In this document: positions 9,587 through 19,064 of the stretch, piece by piece | How positions within the stretch are numbered: the first letter of the stretch is position 1 | Layout: each line of letters begins with the position of its first letter | Assembly (NCBI RefSeq): GCF_900128985.1 | Contig: NZ_FQUC01000007.1 | Span: 124,001-188,000, forward strand | Source of the DNA: Indolivaga macrotermitis | Lineage (GTDB): Bacteria > Bacteroidota > Bacteroidia > Bacteroidales > Dysgonomonadaceae | Length of the DNA stretch: 64,000 bases | Direction: 5' to 3' | Program-made: the position numbers and the translations under genes | The notes under the pieces: generated by a model | What the model saw: only the letters and a program-made list of their open reading frames with translations | What the model was told of the DNA's origin: nothing | Database searches by the model: none

Positions 9587-10597
9587 TCACTTCTTTTTAG
9601 CTGCAATTGCCTGATTGGCAGCAATTGCAACCAGTTTGTAGATATCATCTACCGAACAACCCCGTGATAAGTCATTCACAGGAGCAGCCATTCCCTGAAG
9701 GATCGGGCCAACGGCTTCCGCTCCACCTAAACGCTGAACCAGCTTATATGCAATATTCCCTACTTCGAGTGTCGGGAATACCAATACGTTAGCATTTCCG
9801 GCTACTGTGCTTCCGGGTGCTTTACTTGCTCCCACAGAAGGCACAAGGGCGGCATCTGCCTGTAATTCTCCATCAATTGCGATAGATGGGTCTATTTCTT
9901 TTGCCAATTTAGTTGCTTCGATCACTTTATCTACCATTGGATCTTTGGCGCTACCTTTAGTCGAAAAACTCAACATTGCCACTTTAGGCTCTTCTCCTAC
10001 CAACGCGCGGGCTGTATGAGCCGACGCTACTGCTATCTCGGCTAATTGGGGAGCTGTAGGATTAGGGGTCACTGCGCAATCGGCAAATACCAGAATACCA
10101 TTAGGTACATATTGGTTATTTTCTACAAACATAAGGAAAGCTCCCGAAACAACACTTATTCCCGGTGCAGTTTTGATGATTTGTAATGCAGGCCGCAGAA
10201 CATTCCCGGTTGTATTTTCAGCTCCGGCAATTTCACCATCGGCATCACCGTTTTTGATCATCAGGCAACCGAGATACAGTGGATCTTCGGCCAACTTCTC
10301 AGCCTGTTCCAGAGTCATTCCTTTTGCTTTACGTAATTCGAAAAGCAGATTTGTATATTCTTGTTTCTTTGTATTGTTTTTTGGATCGATAATTATTGCT
10401 TTATCAATATTAACCAGTCCAAACTGAGATGCAAGCTTCTTTATTTCATCCGGATTACCGATCAGTATTATTTCCGCCACTCCATCGGCAACCAGTTTAT
10501 CTGCAGCTTTCAGAGTTCTTTCTTCGGTTCCTTCAGGCAATACAATACGTTGCTTATCAGCTTTTGCCCGCTCAATAATTTGATTAATCAAGTCCAT
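9587..10597 (-). CDS. pta: Phosphate acetyltransferase
   Basis: Pta converts acetyl-CoA and phosphate to acetyl phosphate, which AckA uses to make ATP. The 336-residue product is the short form without the DRTGG regulatory domain. It contains the family segments [17 protein letters not shown]-like at the start, [19 protein letters not shown] and [18 protein letters not shown] near the end. It begins the pta-HBD-ackA operon. A TATATTTG-type -7 element on the minus strand (10656-10663) lies about 60 bp upstream of the start, with no clear -33 partner. Confidence 0.96.
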   Translation of the reverse strand: MDLINQIIERAKADKQRIVLPEGTEERTLKAADKLVADGVAEIILIGNPDEIKKLASQFGLVNIDKAIIIDPKNNTKKQEYTNLLFELRKAKGMTLEQAEKLAEDPLYLGCLMIKNGDADGEIAGAENTTGNVLRPALQIIKTAPGISVVSGAFLMFVENNQYVPNGILVFADCAVTPNPTAPQLAEIAVASAHTARALVGEEPKVAMLSFSTKGSAKDPMVDKVIEATKLAKEIDPSIAIDGELQADAALVPSVGASKAPGSTVAGNANVLVFPTLEVGNIAYKLVQRLGGAEAVGPILQGMAAPVNDLSRGCSVDDIYKLVAIAANQAIAAKKK

Positions 10598-10876
10598 AAT
10601 ATTTTGTTATTTTATCTAGTAAAAAGTATTTAATGTATGATTCGAATTGTTAACACAAATATAGTGAATTGTAAAATGGAGTTTGCATTTTTGCACAAGA
10701 AAAATACAAACTATTTAATAAACATTAAGGTTGGGATTCTGTTCACCCGTTCCGAGAATTAGGATAAAATAGATATAAAGAGAGTTAACAGTGTTTTAAT
10801 ATATGGAATAAACAAGATGCCCCCAAACCAAATTAGATTAGTTTGAAGGCATAATATTCAGGTTATGGTATTTCAC

Positions 10877-11638
10877 TTAAGCTCCGGTCCAGCCACCATC
10901 TATGGTAACAACTGTTCCGTTTACAAACTTAGCTTCGTCACTTACCAGAAATGCAACGACTGAGGCAATGTCTGCCGCTTCTCCGGTAGGTCCGGTAGCC
11001 ACATACTGAACCAAAGCATTCCACCCTTTTGTATTCGGATTCTTCAATGTATTACCGATATTAGTCCTTATATCTCCGGGGGCAATTGCTATTGCCCTTA
11101 TATTATCTTCGCGATAGACAGAAGCGATATTTTTGGTCAACCCTATAATAGCATGCTTACTTGTTACATAGCTCACTCCACCTCTGGCTCCAAACATACC
11201 TCCTACCGAAGCTGCATTGATGATAACTCCCGGCTTCTTCTTTTCGAGCCAATAATTTATAACCAACTGCGAAAGCATTGTCGGTGCCTTTACATTTACA
11301 TCCATTACCTTTTCCCATAAAGCTATATCCAAATCCGAGACAGTCATAAAGTTGTCTAATATTCCGGCATTATTTATCAGAATATCGATAGTCCCGAACT
11401 TGAGGATAGTTTCAGATACAAGTTTCCCTAAATCCGCTTTCTTCGAAACATCCGATACTACACCCAATGCCTCGAGACCTTGATCTTCAAGATTATCTAT
11501 AATATTCTTCACGGATGTTTCATTCATATCGGCAACAACAACCTTTGCTCCTTCCTCTACAAATTTCCTGACAATAGCTTCTCCTATACCGGATGCCCCA
11601 CCTGTTACAATTGCAACTTTTCCTTTTAATGATTTCAT
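10877..11638 (-). CDS. SDR family NAD(P)-dependent oxidoreductase
   Basis: A classical short-chain dehydrogenase/reductase of 253 residues. The cofactor motif TGGASGIG spans residues 12-19, NNAG is at 89-92, the catalytic Ser is near 144 and the YxxxK pair is Y157/K161. The acidic residue after the second strand (VVADMNE) favours NAD over NADP. The ATG at 11636-11638 is chosen because MKSLKGKVAIVTGG is the normal SDR start; the open frame continues to 11707 but the extra 23 residues look unlike coding sequence for this fold. It is a single gene flanked by a terminator; the substrate is not predictable. Confidence 0.88.
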   Translation of the reverse strand: MKSLKGKVAIVTGGASGIGEAIVRKFVEEGAKVVVADMNETSVKNIIDNLEDQGLEALGVVSDVSKKADLGKLVSETILKFGTIDILINNAGILDNFMTVSDLDIALWEKVMDVNVKAPTMLSQLVINYWLEKKKPGVIINAASVGGMFGARGGVSYVTSKHAIIGLTKNIASVYREDNIRAIAIAPGDIRTNIGNTLKNPNTKGWNALVQYVATGPTGEAADIASVVAFLVSDEAKFVNGTVVTIDGGWTGA

Positions 11639-11743
11639 AATAGTAGTTTTTTTTAAGGTTAAATATCTAAGTGCGATACAAGTAGCAGTGAAAATGTATC
11701 GCAACATTCTTACTTATTTAACAAGTAGGGCAAAGCTAATGTT

Positions 11744-11783
11744 TAAAAAGAAAAGCCCTGAAACATCTATATGCTTCAGGGCT
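11744..11783 (-). terminator. Rho-independent terminator downstream of tRNA-Pro
   Basis: A perfect 9-bp stem (AGCCCTGAA at 11754-11762 with TTCAGGGCT at 11775-11783) is followed on the minus strand by a T-rich run (complement of 11744-11753). It directly follows the tRNA gene in the minus direction. Confidence 0.8.
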
Positions 11784-11795
11784 CTGTGTTTTCAG

Positions 11796-11868
11796 TCGGG
11801 ATGAGACGACTCGAACGTCCGACCTCCACGTCCCGAACGTGGCGCGCTGCCAACTGTGCTACATCCCG
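11796..11868 (-). tRNA. tRNA-Pro (anticodon CGG)
   Basis: The minus strand folds as a 73-nt cloverleaf. The acceptor stem pairs CGGGATG with CATCCCG and the discriminator is A. The anticodon stem CCACG/CGTGG closes the loop TTCGGGA, giving anticodon CGG, which reads the proline codon CCG. The T arm is GGACG-TTCGAGT-CGTCT. The D stem carries one apparent A-C mismatch. No CCA is encoded, as usual in Bacteroidota. The C1-G72 start also fits bacterial tRNA-Pro. Confidence 0.93.
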
Positions 11869-11882
11869 ATTATTTGGCTGTA

Positions 11883-11913
11883 CAAATGTAAAAGTTATTC
11901 TATTTTTAAGCAA
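11883..11913 (-). promoter_or_regulatory. Promoter of tRNA-Pro
   Basis: On the minus strand TTG (complement of 11911-11913), a 20-nt spacer and TACATTTG (complement of 11883-11890) match the TTTG/TAnnTTTG consensus, 14 bp upstream of the mature tRNA 5' end. Confidence 0.75.
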
Positions 11914-11961
11914 TAAAATATCCGGAATTTTAGATCGTCATTTATTAAAAAAAGACATTTA

Positions 11962-12570
11962 TTATGGTAGCTCAGGACAAAGCTTATCTATAAACAGTAC
12001 TCCTTGCAAATGATCGAATTCGTGCTGAAAGATCACACCCGTAAAATCTGTCTGCCGGCTATATCCTTGTAAACGTTCACGAACCAATTGCCCCTCTTCG
12101 TTGGTATACTCCACATCGACCCATGGATAACGTACCGAATTGCCACTGATACCGGGAATGGAGAGACAACCATCTCTCTCAAAGCAAACAGTTTCTTCAG
12201 GACGATTAACTATTTTCGGGTTAATAGCTGCTACAACAGGATGCTCAGGAATGTCGATCCGCATAAACAGAAACAAATTCCGTCCTATTCCAACCTGAGG
12301 TGCCGCAATACCAACACCCGATTCCTCAGCCATAGTAACTTTGAGACGGGCAATCAACAGAGCTATTTCTTTCTTATCCCTGTTAAGGTCAAAATCTACG
12401 CAAGGTGTACGCAAGAATAAAGAATCCTCTTTATCGGTTACTTTCAGCACCCGGAAAGGTGTTATTTCATTTCCGCTGTTTATCAGCGCTTTTTCTTTAG
12501 TATTCAATTGAGCCATACTATTCAAAGACAATAATGTAAAGAGTATAAAAAACAGATGTTTCATAAACAT
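11962..12570 (-). CDS. Peptide deformylase homologue with a signal peptide
   Basis: Peptide deformylase removes the N-formyl group from nascent proteins in the cytoplasm. This 202-residue homologue keeps motif I GVGIAAPQ (85-92), a zinc Cys at C135 in DGCLS (normally EGCLS) and motif III HEFDH (183-187), so all three zinc ligands and the catalytic Glu184 are present. Unlike housekeeping enzymes it starts with a clear signal peptide ending in SMAQ (cleavage near residue 20) and about 30 extra residues. This predicts export to the periplasm or outer membrane, where ribosomal deformylation cannot occur. It lies 1 bp after argB and ends alone. The fold is sure; the role is open. Confidence 0.85.
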   Translation of the reverse strand: MFMKHLFFILFTLLSLNSMAQLNTKEKALINSGNEITPFRVLKVTDKEDSLFLRTPCVDFDLNRDKKEIALLIARLKVTMAEESGVGIAAPQVGIGRNLFLFMRIDIPEHPVVAAINPKIVNRPEETVCFERDGCLSIPGISGNSVRYPWVDVEYTNEEGQLVRERLQGYSRQTDFTGVIFQHEFDHLQGVLFIDKLCPELP

Positions 12571-12571
12571 A

Positions 12572-13348
12572 TCAATTTACAATACGGGTTCCGGTATCTT
12601 TCCCGATTCCCGAGGCCAGAGTTATTACTACTTCAGTAACACCTTTTTCAAGAGAACGAAAAGCATTATCAAGCTTCGGTAACATTCCTCCTGTAATTAC
12701 CCCCTCATCCACATATTTTTTATACAAGTCCTTATCCAATTGGGGTATTACACTATCATCATCGTGCTCGTCTTTCAAAACCCCTTTTTTCTCGAAACAA
12801 TACACTAGTGTAACATCGTAATATTCCGATAGAGCCTGAGCTGTTTCGGCAGCAATAGTATCTGCATTGGTATTCAATATATGTCCTTTTCCATCATGGG
12901 TCAAAGGAGCCATGATAGGCACAATATTCTTATCGATCAACATCTTAAGAGTCTCGGCTTTTACAGCTTTTACATCTCCCGCAAAACCATAGTCGATTTC
13001 TTTTACCGGACGTTTCTCCGAACGGATCACATCCATATCGGCACCTGTAAGTCCCAAGGCATTTACTCCGAACGCCTGTAACCCGGCTACAATGTTCTTA
13101 TTGACCAACCCTCCGTAAACCATAGTCACTACTTCAAGCGTTTTGGCATCGGTTATCCGGCGACCACCTACCATTTTGCTTTCAATACCTAATTGCTCAG
13201 CTATCCTTGTAGCCGAACGTCCTCCTCCATGAACAAGGACTTTATGACCTTCGATTTGAGAGAAATCATTCAATAATTGTTTCAGTGTAGCTTCTTCTTC
13301 TACAATTTTTCCTCCGACTTTTATCAGGGTCAGTTTATTTTTTGCCAT
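12572..13348 (-). CDS. argB: Acetylglutamate kinase
   Basis: ArgB phosphorylates N-acetylglutamate in arginine biosynthesis. The 258-residue amino-acid-kinase fold protein has the N-terminal IKVGGKIVEEE, the glycine loop LVHGGGRSATRIAEQLG, the segment KMVGGRRITDAKTLEVV, and the C-terminal VITGGMLPKLDNAFRSLEKG typical of this family. The length is normal. No other arginine genes are nearby: downstream is the exported deformylase homologue and upstream is a 224-bp spacer. The agmatine genes at 4-7 kb are too far away to be in the same operon. Confidence 0.95.
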   Translation of the reverse strand: MAKNKLTLIKVGGKIVEEEATLKQLLNDFSQIEGHKVLVHGGGRSATRIAEQLGIESKMVGGRRITDAKTLEVVTMVYGGLVNKNIVAGLQAFGVNALGLTGADMDVIRSEKRPVKEIDYGFAGDVKAVKAETLKMLIDKNIVPIMAPLTHDGKGHILNTNADTIAAETAQALSEYYDVTLVYCFEKKGVLKDEHDDDSVIPQLDKDLYKKYVDEGVITGGMLPKLDNAFRSLEKGVTEVVITLASGIGKDTGTRIVN

Positions 13349-13572
13349 ATATTATTTGAATACTAATATTCTGATTTTAACCTAATTAGTTATATAAGTA
13401 AACATAAGTCTACAGAAAGTATACAAATGTGTTTCGTTTATGTTTACTTTGTCACCTAGCGAAAATACTGATAATCAACAGAAAGATCCACGTAAAGTGA
13501 CAAAAGTGACACTCTTTTTGTTCTTTTTTTACTGTTCTCGGTATCTACTCTTTCCTTATCTTATAGATAAAT

Positions 13573-14187
13573 TTACAGGCGTCTGATATTTACCATATTA
13601 CTTCTAGGTAAAAGTCCATCCATAGATTCGAAATAGTCAAGTGTACGCTGGATGTTTCGCTTCGTCTCTTCACTGATTGTGATGCTTGCTCCACTTGCCT
13701 TGAATTCGACATTCTTTGAAGACGCTAACGCTTCTAAAAATTTCAGGTCATCTCTCTTAACTCCATCATCGTACCAGTTAAATGATCCCGATCCTTCAAC
13801 AAACCTACTATCGGAACTTTTCGACCGGTTGGCTTTATATGTATAGAGTTTACCATCAATTGTAAATTTATACGTAGCCGCATCGCCATATTGTATGCGC
13901 AGTCTCAGATTGCGGGCAACATCATCCGGAGCCTGAAAATAAACATACAAACCGGTCTGATCGGCAGACAAAGCATTCTTCACCTGAATCCATTCCCCGT
14001 CTTTAGTAAAATACTTTTCCAATGACTCACGGGATGCCTTTTCTACAACGGGCTCTTCTGTTTTATCTTCTACTGTTTCTATTGTATCAGCCTTTGCAAC
14101 CTCTTCGGTTGTGGTATTAGTTGGTTGTGCTCTGTTGCACGAAAATGTAACGGATAAAACAGCCAGAGAGTAAATCAGCTTTTTCAT
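13573..14187 (-). CDS. Putative lipoprotein of unknown function
   Basis: A 204-residue product starting at the ATG ending at 14187; the open frame extends 10 residues further, but MKKLIYSLAVLSVTFSC is a standard lipoprotein signal with the lipobox Cys near residue 17. A Thr/Glu-rich linker (residues about 20-50) leads to a globular beta-rich domain of about 150 residues. I do not recognise this domain. It is probably anchored in the periplasm or outer membrane. It is a single gene, with a terminator between it and the NigD-like gene upstream. Confidence 0.75.
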   Translation of the reverse strand: MKKLIYSLAVLSVTFSCNRAQPTNTTTEEVAKADTIETVEDKTEEPVVEKASRESLEKYFTKDGEWIQVKNALSADQTGLYVYFQAPDDVARNLRLRIQYGDAATYKFTIDGKLYTYKANRSKSSDSRFVEGSGSFNWYDDGVKRDDLKFLEALASSKNVEFKASGASITISEETKRNIQRTLDYFESMDGLLPRSNMVNIRRL

Positions 14188-14243
14188 ATATATAGTAATA
14201 GCGTATTTATTAATCAAAGGTAGTGATAATGTCTAAAAAACAA

Positions 14244-14273
14244 AAAAGAGATTTCTTCACAGAGATCTCTTTT
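14244..14273 (-). terminator. Terminator downstream of the NigD-like gene
   Basis: Inverted repeat AAAAGAGAT (14244-14252) and ATCTCTTTT (14265-14273) with A-rich flank on the left, which is a T-run on the minus strand. It may act in both directions. Confidence 0.7.
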
Positions 14274-14311
14274 CTAGGAAAATCAAAAAGTAATTATCAA
14301 ATTGCCTAATA

Positions 14312-15070
14312 TTACTTAAGTAATGAGGTATTCATATCAGGCATACCTGTAATATTGTTATTTAACTTTGCTGTAGACCCATTAAAATTGTAGGTTACAG
14401 TATATGTTTTAGAATCTTCTTCGGATTCTTTCGCTTTAATCACCAGTTTAACAGATCCGGCACCTGTAGCCTTGAACGGACGTAGATCGAATGCAGCGTA
14501 ATTGGTTATGCTATACTTTTCAGTATCACCGTTAGCATTATGCCTTAGTTCCAGTTCTATCACATTCTCTTCGGATTGAGACCCGGACTCTTCCAACTGA
14601 TTCTGTACAAGATTAATTGTATGAGTTATTGAGCCTCCTATATTAATCCTGAAATGGATATTCAGATAATCATCACCAGTCCACATGTCCAGAATTTTGA
14701 TAAGATCATTACCAATTTCCTCTTCATTTTCGGGAGTCAGATTTATTATATCCTTAGTCAATATCTCATCCAACCCGTTGATCTTAACATAATGATCGTA
14801 TTCTCCGACCTGATCCGAAAGCAGTGTGTAATTCACTACCACCCGTTGATTCGCCTTAGGACTGTAATTTACATTAGAAGCCGCAGGCCATAGAGTCGCT
14901 CCGTTATCTAAAGTCAGATAATAAGTTCCGGTTTCTGTATCTATCGGATTCACAGTTGCCAAAGAAACTGTAAAGTTTCCTAAATCATAACCGTCATCGC
15001 TACAAGATGTAAAGTTAAGGACTCCTGTAATGGTTATGATCAGAGCTAATATATATTTATAAAACTTCAT
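14312..15070 (-). CDS. NigD-like lipoprotein
   Basis: The 252-residue product has a lipoprotein signal (ILALIITITGVLNFTSC, Cys near residue 23) followed by DDGYDLGNFTVSLATV, a pattern I recognise from NigD-like proteins of Bacteroidales (N-terminal OB-like domain, C-terminal beta-sandwich). Their molecular function is unknown; the name comes from a Prevotella nigrescin locus. There is an immunity-gene association only by name, and no bacteriocin gene is visible here. It is a single gene with its own terminator. Confidence 0.75.
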   Translation of the reverse strand: MKFYKYILALIITITGVLNFTSCSDDGYDLGNFTVSLATVNPIDTETGTYYLTLDNGATLWPAASNVNYSPKANQRVVVNYTLLSDQVGEYDHYVKINGLDEILTKDIINLTPENEEEIGNDLIKILDMWTGDDYLNIHFRINIGGSITHTINLVQNQLEESGSQSEENVIELELRHNANGDTEKYSITNYAAFDLRPFKATGAGSVKLVIKAKESEEDSKTYTVTYNFNGSTAKLNNNITGMPDMNTSLLK

Positions 15071-15207
15071 TTAAAAACACTAATAATTTAATCCTTCTGT
15101 TATTAAGATGCACAGATTAACAAAATGTTGCATAGGCGGTTCTAAATATTTTTCCATTCTCAAAATACAGTTTATTCTTTTTAATGTAGTCATTGGCTAC
15201 TATTCAT

Positions 15208-15240
15208 AAAAAAAGCCCACTTAATTGTAGTGGGCTTTTT
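15208..15240. terminator. Bidirectional terminator downstream of the T9SS cargo gene
   Basis: A stem of AAAAAAGCCCACT paired with AGTGGGCTTTTT, loop TAATTGT, with A/T runs on both sides; 20 bp after the stop of the minus-strand gene ending at 15260. Confidence 0.85.
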
Positions 15241-15259
15241 AAGCATAAAAGAATAATTT

Positions 15260-16687
15260 TTATCTTTTCAATATAACCTTTTCACTGACTTTAGTTTTGC
15301 CATCAGACTTTTCCAATATATATATTCCCTCTGACAATGTTGTAGTGCTTAAATCAAAACCATCAGCATTACTGGTGGAATAAACCAATACACCAGAAAG
15401 ATTATAAACCTTAACCGATTGTGGTGTAAATCCGGCATCAACTTCAAGAGATTTCAAACTCAAAGAACTAAGGCCTCCACCCCCCAATCCTCCGGAACCA
15501 GCTTTAAATTGGTATAGTCCGGAACCAGTTCCACATTTATTAGTCACATCTACTCTAAGTACTATATAATTATTATCCCATGGTGTTATCCATATCGATC
15601 TGCCTATATTCGAAGATAAGTATACATCGCCCGATACCCGGGTCCATTTATATGTAGTGGTAGCATCCAGACCTTCAAAATTTACGGTTAATTCTGTTGC
15701 TTGTCCTGTCTTTAAATTTAAGATAGGTATATTTTGCTCTACCGGAAGCCCTACCCAAACTTCAGAATTTTTAAAAGTATAACTCTTTCCGGCATAAGAG
15801 ACATTGGCAGTTACATTAGCATATCCGCTACCTTGCGATTTAAACACAGCCGTAGTTGTTCCTTGTCCGCTACTAATGGTCATACCTGTTCCTCCTATCC
15901 ACTGGATACTAGCTCCCGCAGGCACACCTACTAATGCGTAAGTTATATTCTCATTTTTACATGCAATTTTATTCGAGGTAAGTTTTAATTGTGCATCCAC
16001 ATAACGTTCAATCTTAAAAGTTGCAGCTGAACCATTGCTTGTACGATTGCATGCTTTAATAACCGGATAAACCGAAATAGTTGTCCCATCTAAATCAGAA
16101 GCTCCATATTGTAAAGTTTTCCACGAAACACCCTCGCTCTCAGCACTTCCAATTTTCCAAACATATGTTGATGTTTTAAATTCGGCCTTGGTCATTTTGT
16201 AATAGAATGTCTCTGTAGTATTTACATTTAAATCTAAAGTACCCGAACTACCATACGGAATTTTTATTACTTTGTTGGTAGCATCCAGCCCTGCACACCT
16301 AAATCCATAATATCCATAATCTGAAGCCTGTGTACCGACAAAGCTTGCTACATAAATATCCTGGTCAGCAAGTCCTTCTGAAGTACTAACCATTAATTTT
16401 TGTCCGGTTTTGAACCCTTTATCATCCCATTTCACAGAAAATGAAACAGTTTGAACGCCATTAGTCATATTAAAATTAGCTGTTTCCTGATTATTGGATG
16501 TCACTTTGCCTCCTATAGCCGTAACAGACACAGTTAGGTTATTAGAAACTACGGGTTTTGCCAATTTAAAGGTATAGGTATACGCCGTATTGGGACATAC
16601 TTGTTGCTCTCCTGTTATAGTTGATGTTTGTCCATAAATACCGCTGAAAATAAAAAGAGTAAGGAATAAGAATAATAATTTTTTCAT
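15260..16687 (-). CDS. Secreted protein with T9SS type A C-terminal sorting domain
   Basis: The 475-residue protein has a signal peptide (MKKLLFLFLTLFIFSGIYGQ) and several beta-sandwich/PKD-like domains with paired cysteines. It ends in a T9SS type A sorting domain (about the last 75 residues): SVKVYNLSGVLVYST, then LSEGIYILEKSDG and a final basic VSEKVILKR. This predicts export by Sec, outer-membrane transport by the type IX system encoded at 36.7-43 kb, and removal of the sorting domain. A Gly-rich linker (GSGGLGGGGLSS) precedes the domain. The function of the passenger, adhesin-like by appearance, is unknown. Confidence 0.88.
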   Translation of the reverse strand: MKKLLFLFLTLFIFSGIYGQTSTITGEQQVCPNTAYTYTFKLAKPVVSNNLTVSVTAIGGKVTSNNQETANFNMTNGVQTVSFSVKWDDKGFKTGQKLMVSTSEGLADQDIYVASFVGTQASDYGYYGFRCAGLDATNKVIKIPYGSSGTLDLNVNTTETFYYKMTKAEFKTSTYVWKIGSAESEGVSWKTLQYGASDLDGTTISVYPVIKACNRTSNGSAATFKIERYVDAQLKLTSNKIACKNENITYALVGVPAGASIQWIGGTGMTISSGQGTTTAVFKSQGSGYANVTANVSYAGKSYTFKNSEVWVGLPVEQNIPILNLKTGQATELTVNFEGLDATTTYKWTRVSGDVYLSSNIGRSIWITPWDNNYIVLRVDVTNKCGTGSGLYQFKAGSGGLGGGGLSSLSLKSLEVDAGFTPQSVKVYNLSGVLVYSTSNADGFDLSTTTLSEGIYILEKSDGKTKVSEKVILKR

Positions 16688-16911
16688 AGTGTATTAAGTT
16701 TATATGTTTGCACAACAAAAATATACCACTCTAGACAAATAGCGCATAATTGAATTCTAAATAAAATCTCTTTTATAGGTGATAATTACAATATATTATT
16801 GTACCATTTCTAATCTTTATTCATAGGATATTGTTATAAGTGCATTAAACCATAATTTATCGTCATAATTATTTAATAATTAAAAAATAGGCCGATCTAT
16901 CAAGTATTTTT

Positions 16912-16919
16912 TATTTTTG
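16912..16919 (+). promoter_or_regulatory. Possible -7 element for the HerA/DUF853 gene
   Basis: TATTTTTG matches TAnnTTTG 41 bp upstream of the start at 16961; no -33 TTG at the right distance was found, so the promoter is tentative. Confidence 0.4.
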
Positions 16920-16960
16920 CTAAAAATCCATATCAATTATATACACAACTTATATAGAAT

Positions 16961-18463
16961 ATGTTTGATAACGAAAAAAACGCCTTCATTGCTATTTCCG
17001 GCTCCAATGAAGTTTATCTAAACCCCAAAATGGCTAACAGGCATGGTCTTGTTACAGGCGCCACCGGTACCGGAAAAACAGTGACACTGCAAAATTTAGC
17101 CGAAACCTTCAGTAAAATGGGTGTTCCCGTATTTGCTTCGGATATAAAAGGAGACCTCTCCGGAGTGGCGAATGAAGGAGGAAACAAAGAAAGCGTTGTA
17201 AAACGGGTCGAGTCATATAACCTCAAAGAAAAAGGATTTATATTCGAATCGTTCCCCGTACAATTCTGGGACGTATTCGGAGAACAGGGTACACCTGTCA
17301 GGGCAACTGTTGCAGACATGGGGCCCCTTCTTCTTAGCCGCCTTCTCACTCTCAACGATACCCAAAGCGGCGTATTGAGCATCATCTTTAAAATAGCCAA
17401 AGACGAGTCTCTCGAACTTATAGACCTGAAAGACCTACAAAAAATATTGGAGTATGTAGGAAACAATGCAGCCACATTTACCACCAATTACGGAAATATA
17501 TCGGCGGCCAGCATCGGAGCCATACAACGTGGATTGCTACAATTGGAACAAGGCGGAGCCGACATGTTTTTCGGAGAACCCAGCCTCAATCTGGATGACC
17601 TTTTGCAGACAGCAGGAAGCAAAGGAGTTATTAATATACTTGCTGCCGATAAACTGATGAATTCCCCCAAAGTTTATTCGACTTTCCTTCTCTGGATGAT
17701 GACAAAGCTATTTGAAATTCTCCCCGAAGTCGGAGACCCCGAAAAACCTAAACTGGTATTCTTTTTCGACGAAGCACACCTGCTGTTTAACGATGCTCCA
17801 AAGGCATTGGTGGAAAAAATAGAACAAGTGGTGCGTCTCATACGCTCCAAAGGGGTGGGTATCTATTTTATTACACAAAGTCCGTCCGATATTCCCGATA
17901 CAGTACTTTCTCAATTAGGTAACCGCATACAACACGCCTTGCGCGCTTATACACCTAAAGACCAGAAAGCCCTGAAAGCCGCAGCGCAAAGCTTTAGAGC
18001 CAATCCCGATTTCGATACCGAAAAAGCTATTTCGGAACTGGGAACAGGTGAAGCCTTGATATCTTTCCTCGACGCAAAAGGTGCACCTCAACCGGTAGAA
18101 AGAGCGATTATCCTACCTCCCGAAGGACAGATCGGACCAATAACCGAAGACGAACGAAAAACCATCGTTGCTTCTTCTGTTGTAAACCGGTTCTATGCCA
18201 ATAGTATCGACAGGGAGTCTGCATACGAAATACTCACCGAACGGCTAAACAGTATACAGCAGGAAAAAGACAAAGTTGTACAAGATAAGGCTGATGAGAA
18301 AGCCCGCAAAGAACAAGAAAAAACTGCCCGTGCTCAGGAAAAGCAAGACCAACAGGCTACGAAACAGCGGAACAAAATGTGGGGGGCAATAGCCGCTTCG
18401 GTAGTTGTTCCATTAGCCAAACAGCTGATCAGTTCATTCTTTGGAAGCAAAAAACGAAAATAA
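16961..18463 (+). CDS. HerA/FtsK-type ATPase, DUF853 (YjgR) family
   Basis: A 500-residue P-loop ATPase. Walker A is GATGTGKTV (about residues 33-41) and Walker B is [12 protein letters not shown]. The segments [13 protein letters not shown] and [31 protein letters not shown] are characteristic of the DUF853/YjgR group of HerA-like helicases. A charged coiled-coil (about 425-475, rich in K/E/Q) precedes a short hydrophobic patch ([20 protein letters not shown]) near the C-terminus. The biological role is poorly known; related HerA proteins pump DNA or process ends with NurA, which is not seen here. Confidence 0.87.
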   Translation: MFDNEKNAFIAISGSNEVYLNPKMANRHGLVTGATGTGKTVTLQNLAETFSKMGVPVFASDIKGDLSGVANEGGNKESVVKRVESYNLKEKGFIFESFPVQFWDVFGEQGTPVRATVADMGPLLLSRLLTLNDTQSGVLSIIFKIAKDESLELIDLKDLQKILEYVGNNAATFTTNYGNISAASIGAIQRGLLQLEQGGADMFFGEPSLNLDDLLQTAGSKGVINILAADKLMNSPKVYSTFLLWMMTKLFEILPEVGDPEKPKLVFFFDEAHLLFNDAPKALVEKIEQVVRLIRSKGVGIYFITQSPSDIPDTVLSQLGNRIQHALRAYTPKDQKALKAAAQSFRANPDFDTEKAISELGTGEALISFLDAKGAPQPVERAIILPPEGQIGPITEDERKTIVASSVVNRFYANSIDRESAYEILTERLNSIQQEKDKVVQDKADEKARKEQEKTARAQEKQDQQATKQRNKMWGAIAASVVVPLAKQLISSFFGSKKRK

Positions 18464-18611
18464 GGTTTCATAGACAGAACTGTAATACCATGTACATAAT
18501 CTTGATGGTACAACCAGTAAACCTTCACCTAAAAGGATTATAGAAAATACAACACATTATGCTATAATAAATAATTGCCCCATTATACCCAAAGTCAAAG
18601 AAATAAAATAA

Positions 18612-18646
18612 CAGAGGCACCGGTTGATTATAGTGCCTCTGCTTTT
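18612..18646 (+). terminator. Terminator after the HerA/DUF853 gene
   Basis: Stem CAGAGGCAC (18612-18620) with GTGCCTCTG (18633-18641) followed by CTTTTCT. The stretch 18464-18611 also holds two nested inverted repeats, AAGGTTT/AAACCTT (18462-18525) and TACCAT/ATGGTA (18486-18510), starting at the stop codon; no gene is seen there. Confidence 0.75.
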
Positions 18647-18716
18647 CTAATTAAATAAATGTAGAGAAATAGATGTGTTTCTCTAAGGTTAATAAGGATA
18701 TATATATTAGGGTCGA

Positions 18717-19028
18717 TCAGTTCGGTGCATATAATAACATAGATTCCGACAGTACGTCTATCATCTTTTCCTCGTTATAGTTCTCGGTAGGAATAAGCAA
18801 TATCCGGTAAATATTTTCCCTTTGGCTGTAGCGCGAAAAATCTTCGTCCACAGTCACTATACCCGATGAACTGATTGTCCCTATCAGTTCTGTAGTGGGT
18901 TTAAAGTAAATTTCGCAAGGGATAGGGTAACCTTTGGCTGCATAACGGCGGTCAAAAGACAAAAAAACTTTGCGACAATCAATTATGACTGACGTATCGT
19001 TATATTCTATACTGACAGAGGAATCCAT
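18717..19028 (-). CDS. Small protein of unknown function
   Basis: A 103-residue product of mixed beta-strand and helix character without a signal peptide or recognisable motif (it has PCEIYFKPTTELIGTISSSG in the middle). It starts 36 bp after the end of the next small minus-strand gene, so the two may be co-transcribed. It is part of a small accessory patch that lies beside an HTH regulator and between conserved genes. I assign no function. Confidence 0.6.
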   Translation of the reverse strand: MDSSVSIEYNDTSVIIDCRKVFLSFDRRYAAKGYPIPCEIYFKPTTELIGTISSSGIVTVDEDFSRYSQRENIYRILLIPTENYNEEKMIDVLSESMLLYAPN

Positions 19029-19064
19029 GTGTAAGTTTTGTTGTTGTTTTAAGTTTGGTTTTAT

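Noticed and set aside
11639-11707. 23-residue N-terminal extension of the SDR protein
   Set aside because: The SDR fold starts at MKSLKGKVAIVTGG; the extension has no matching feature in the family.
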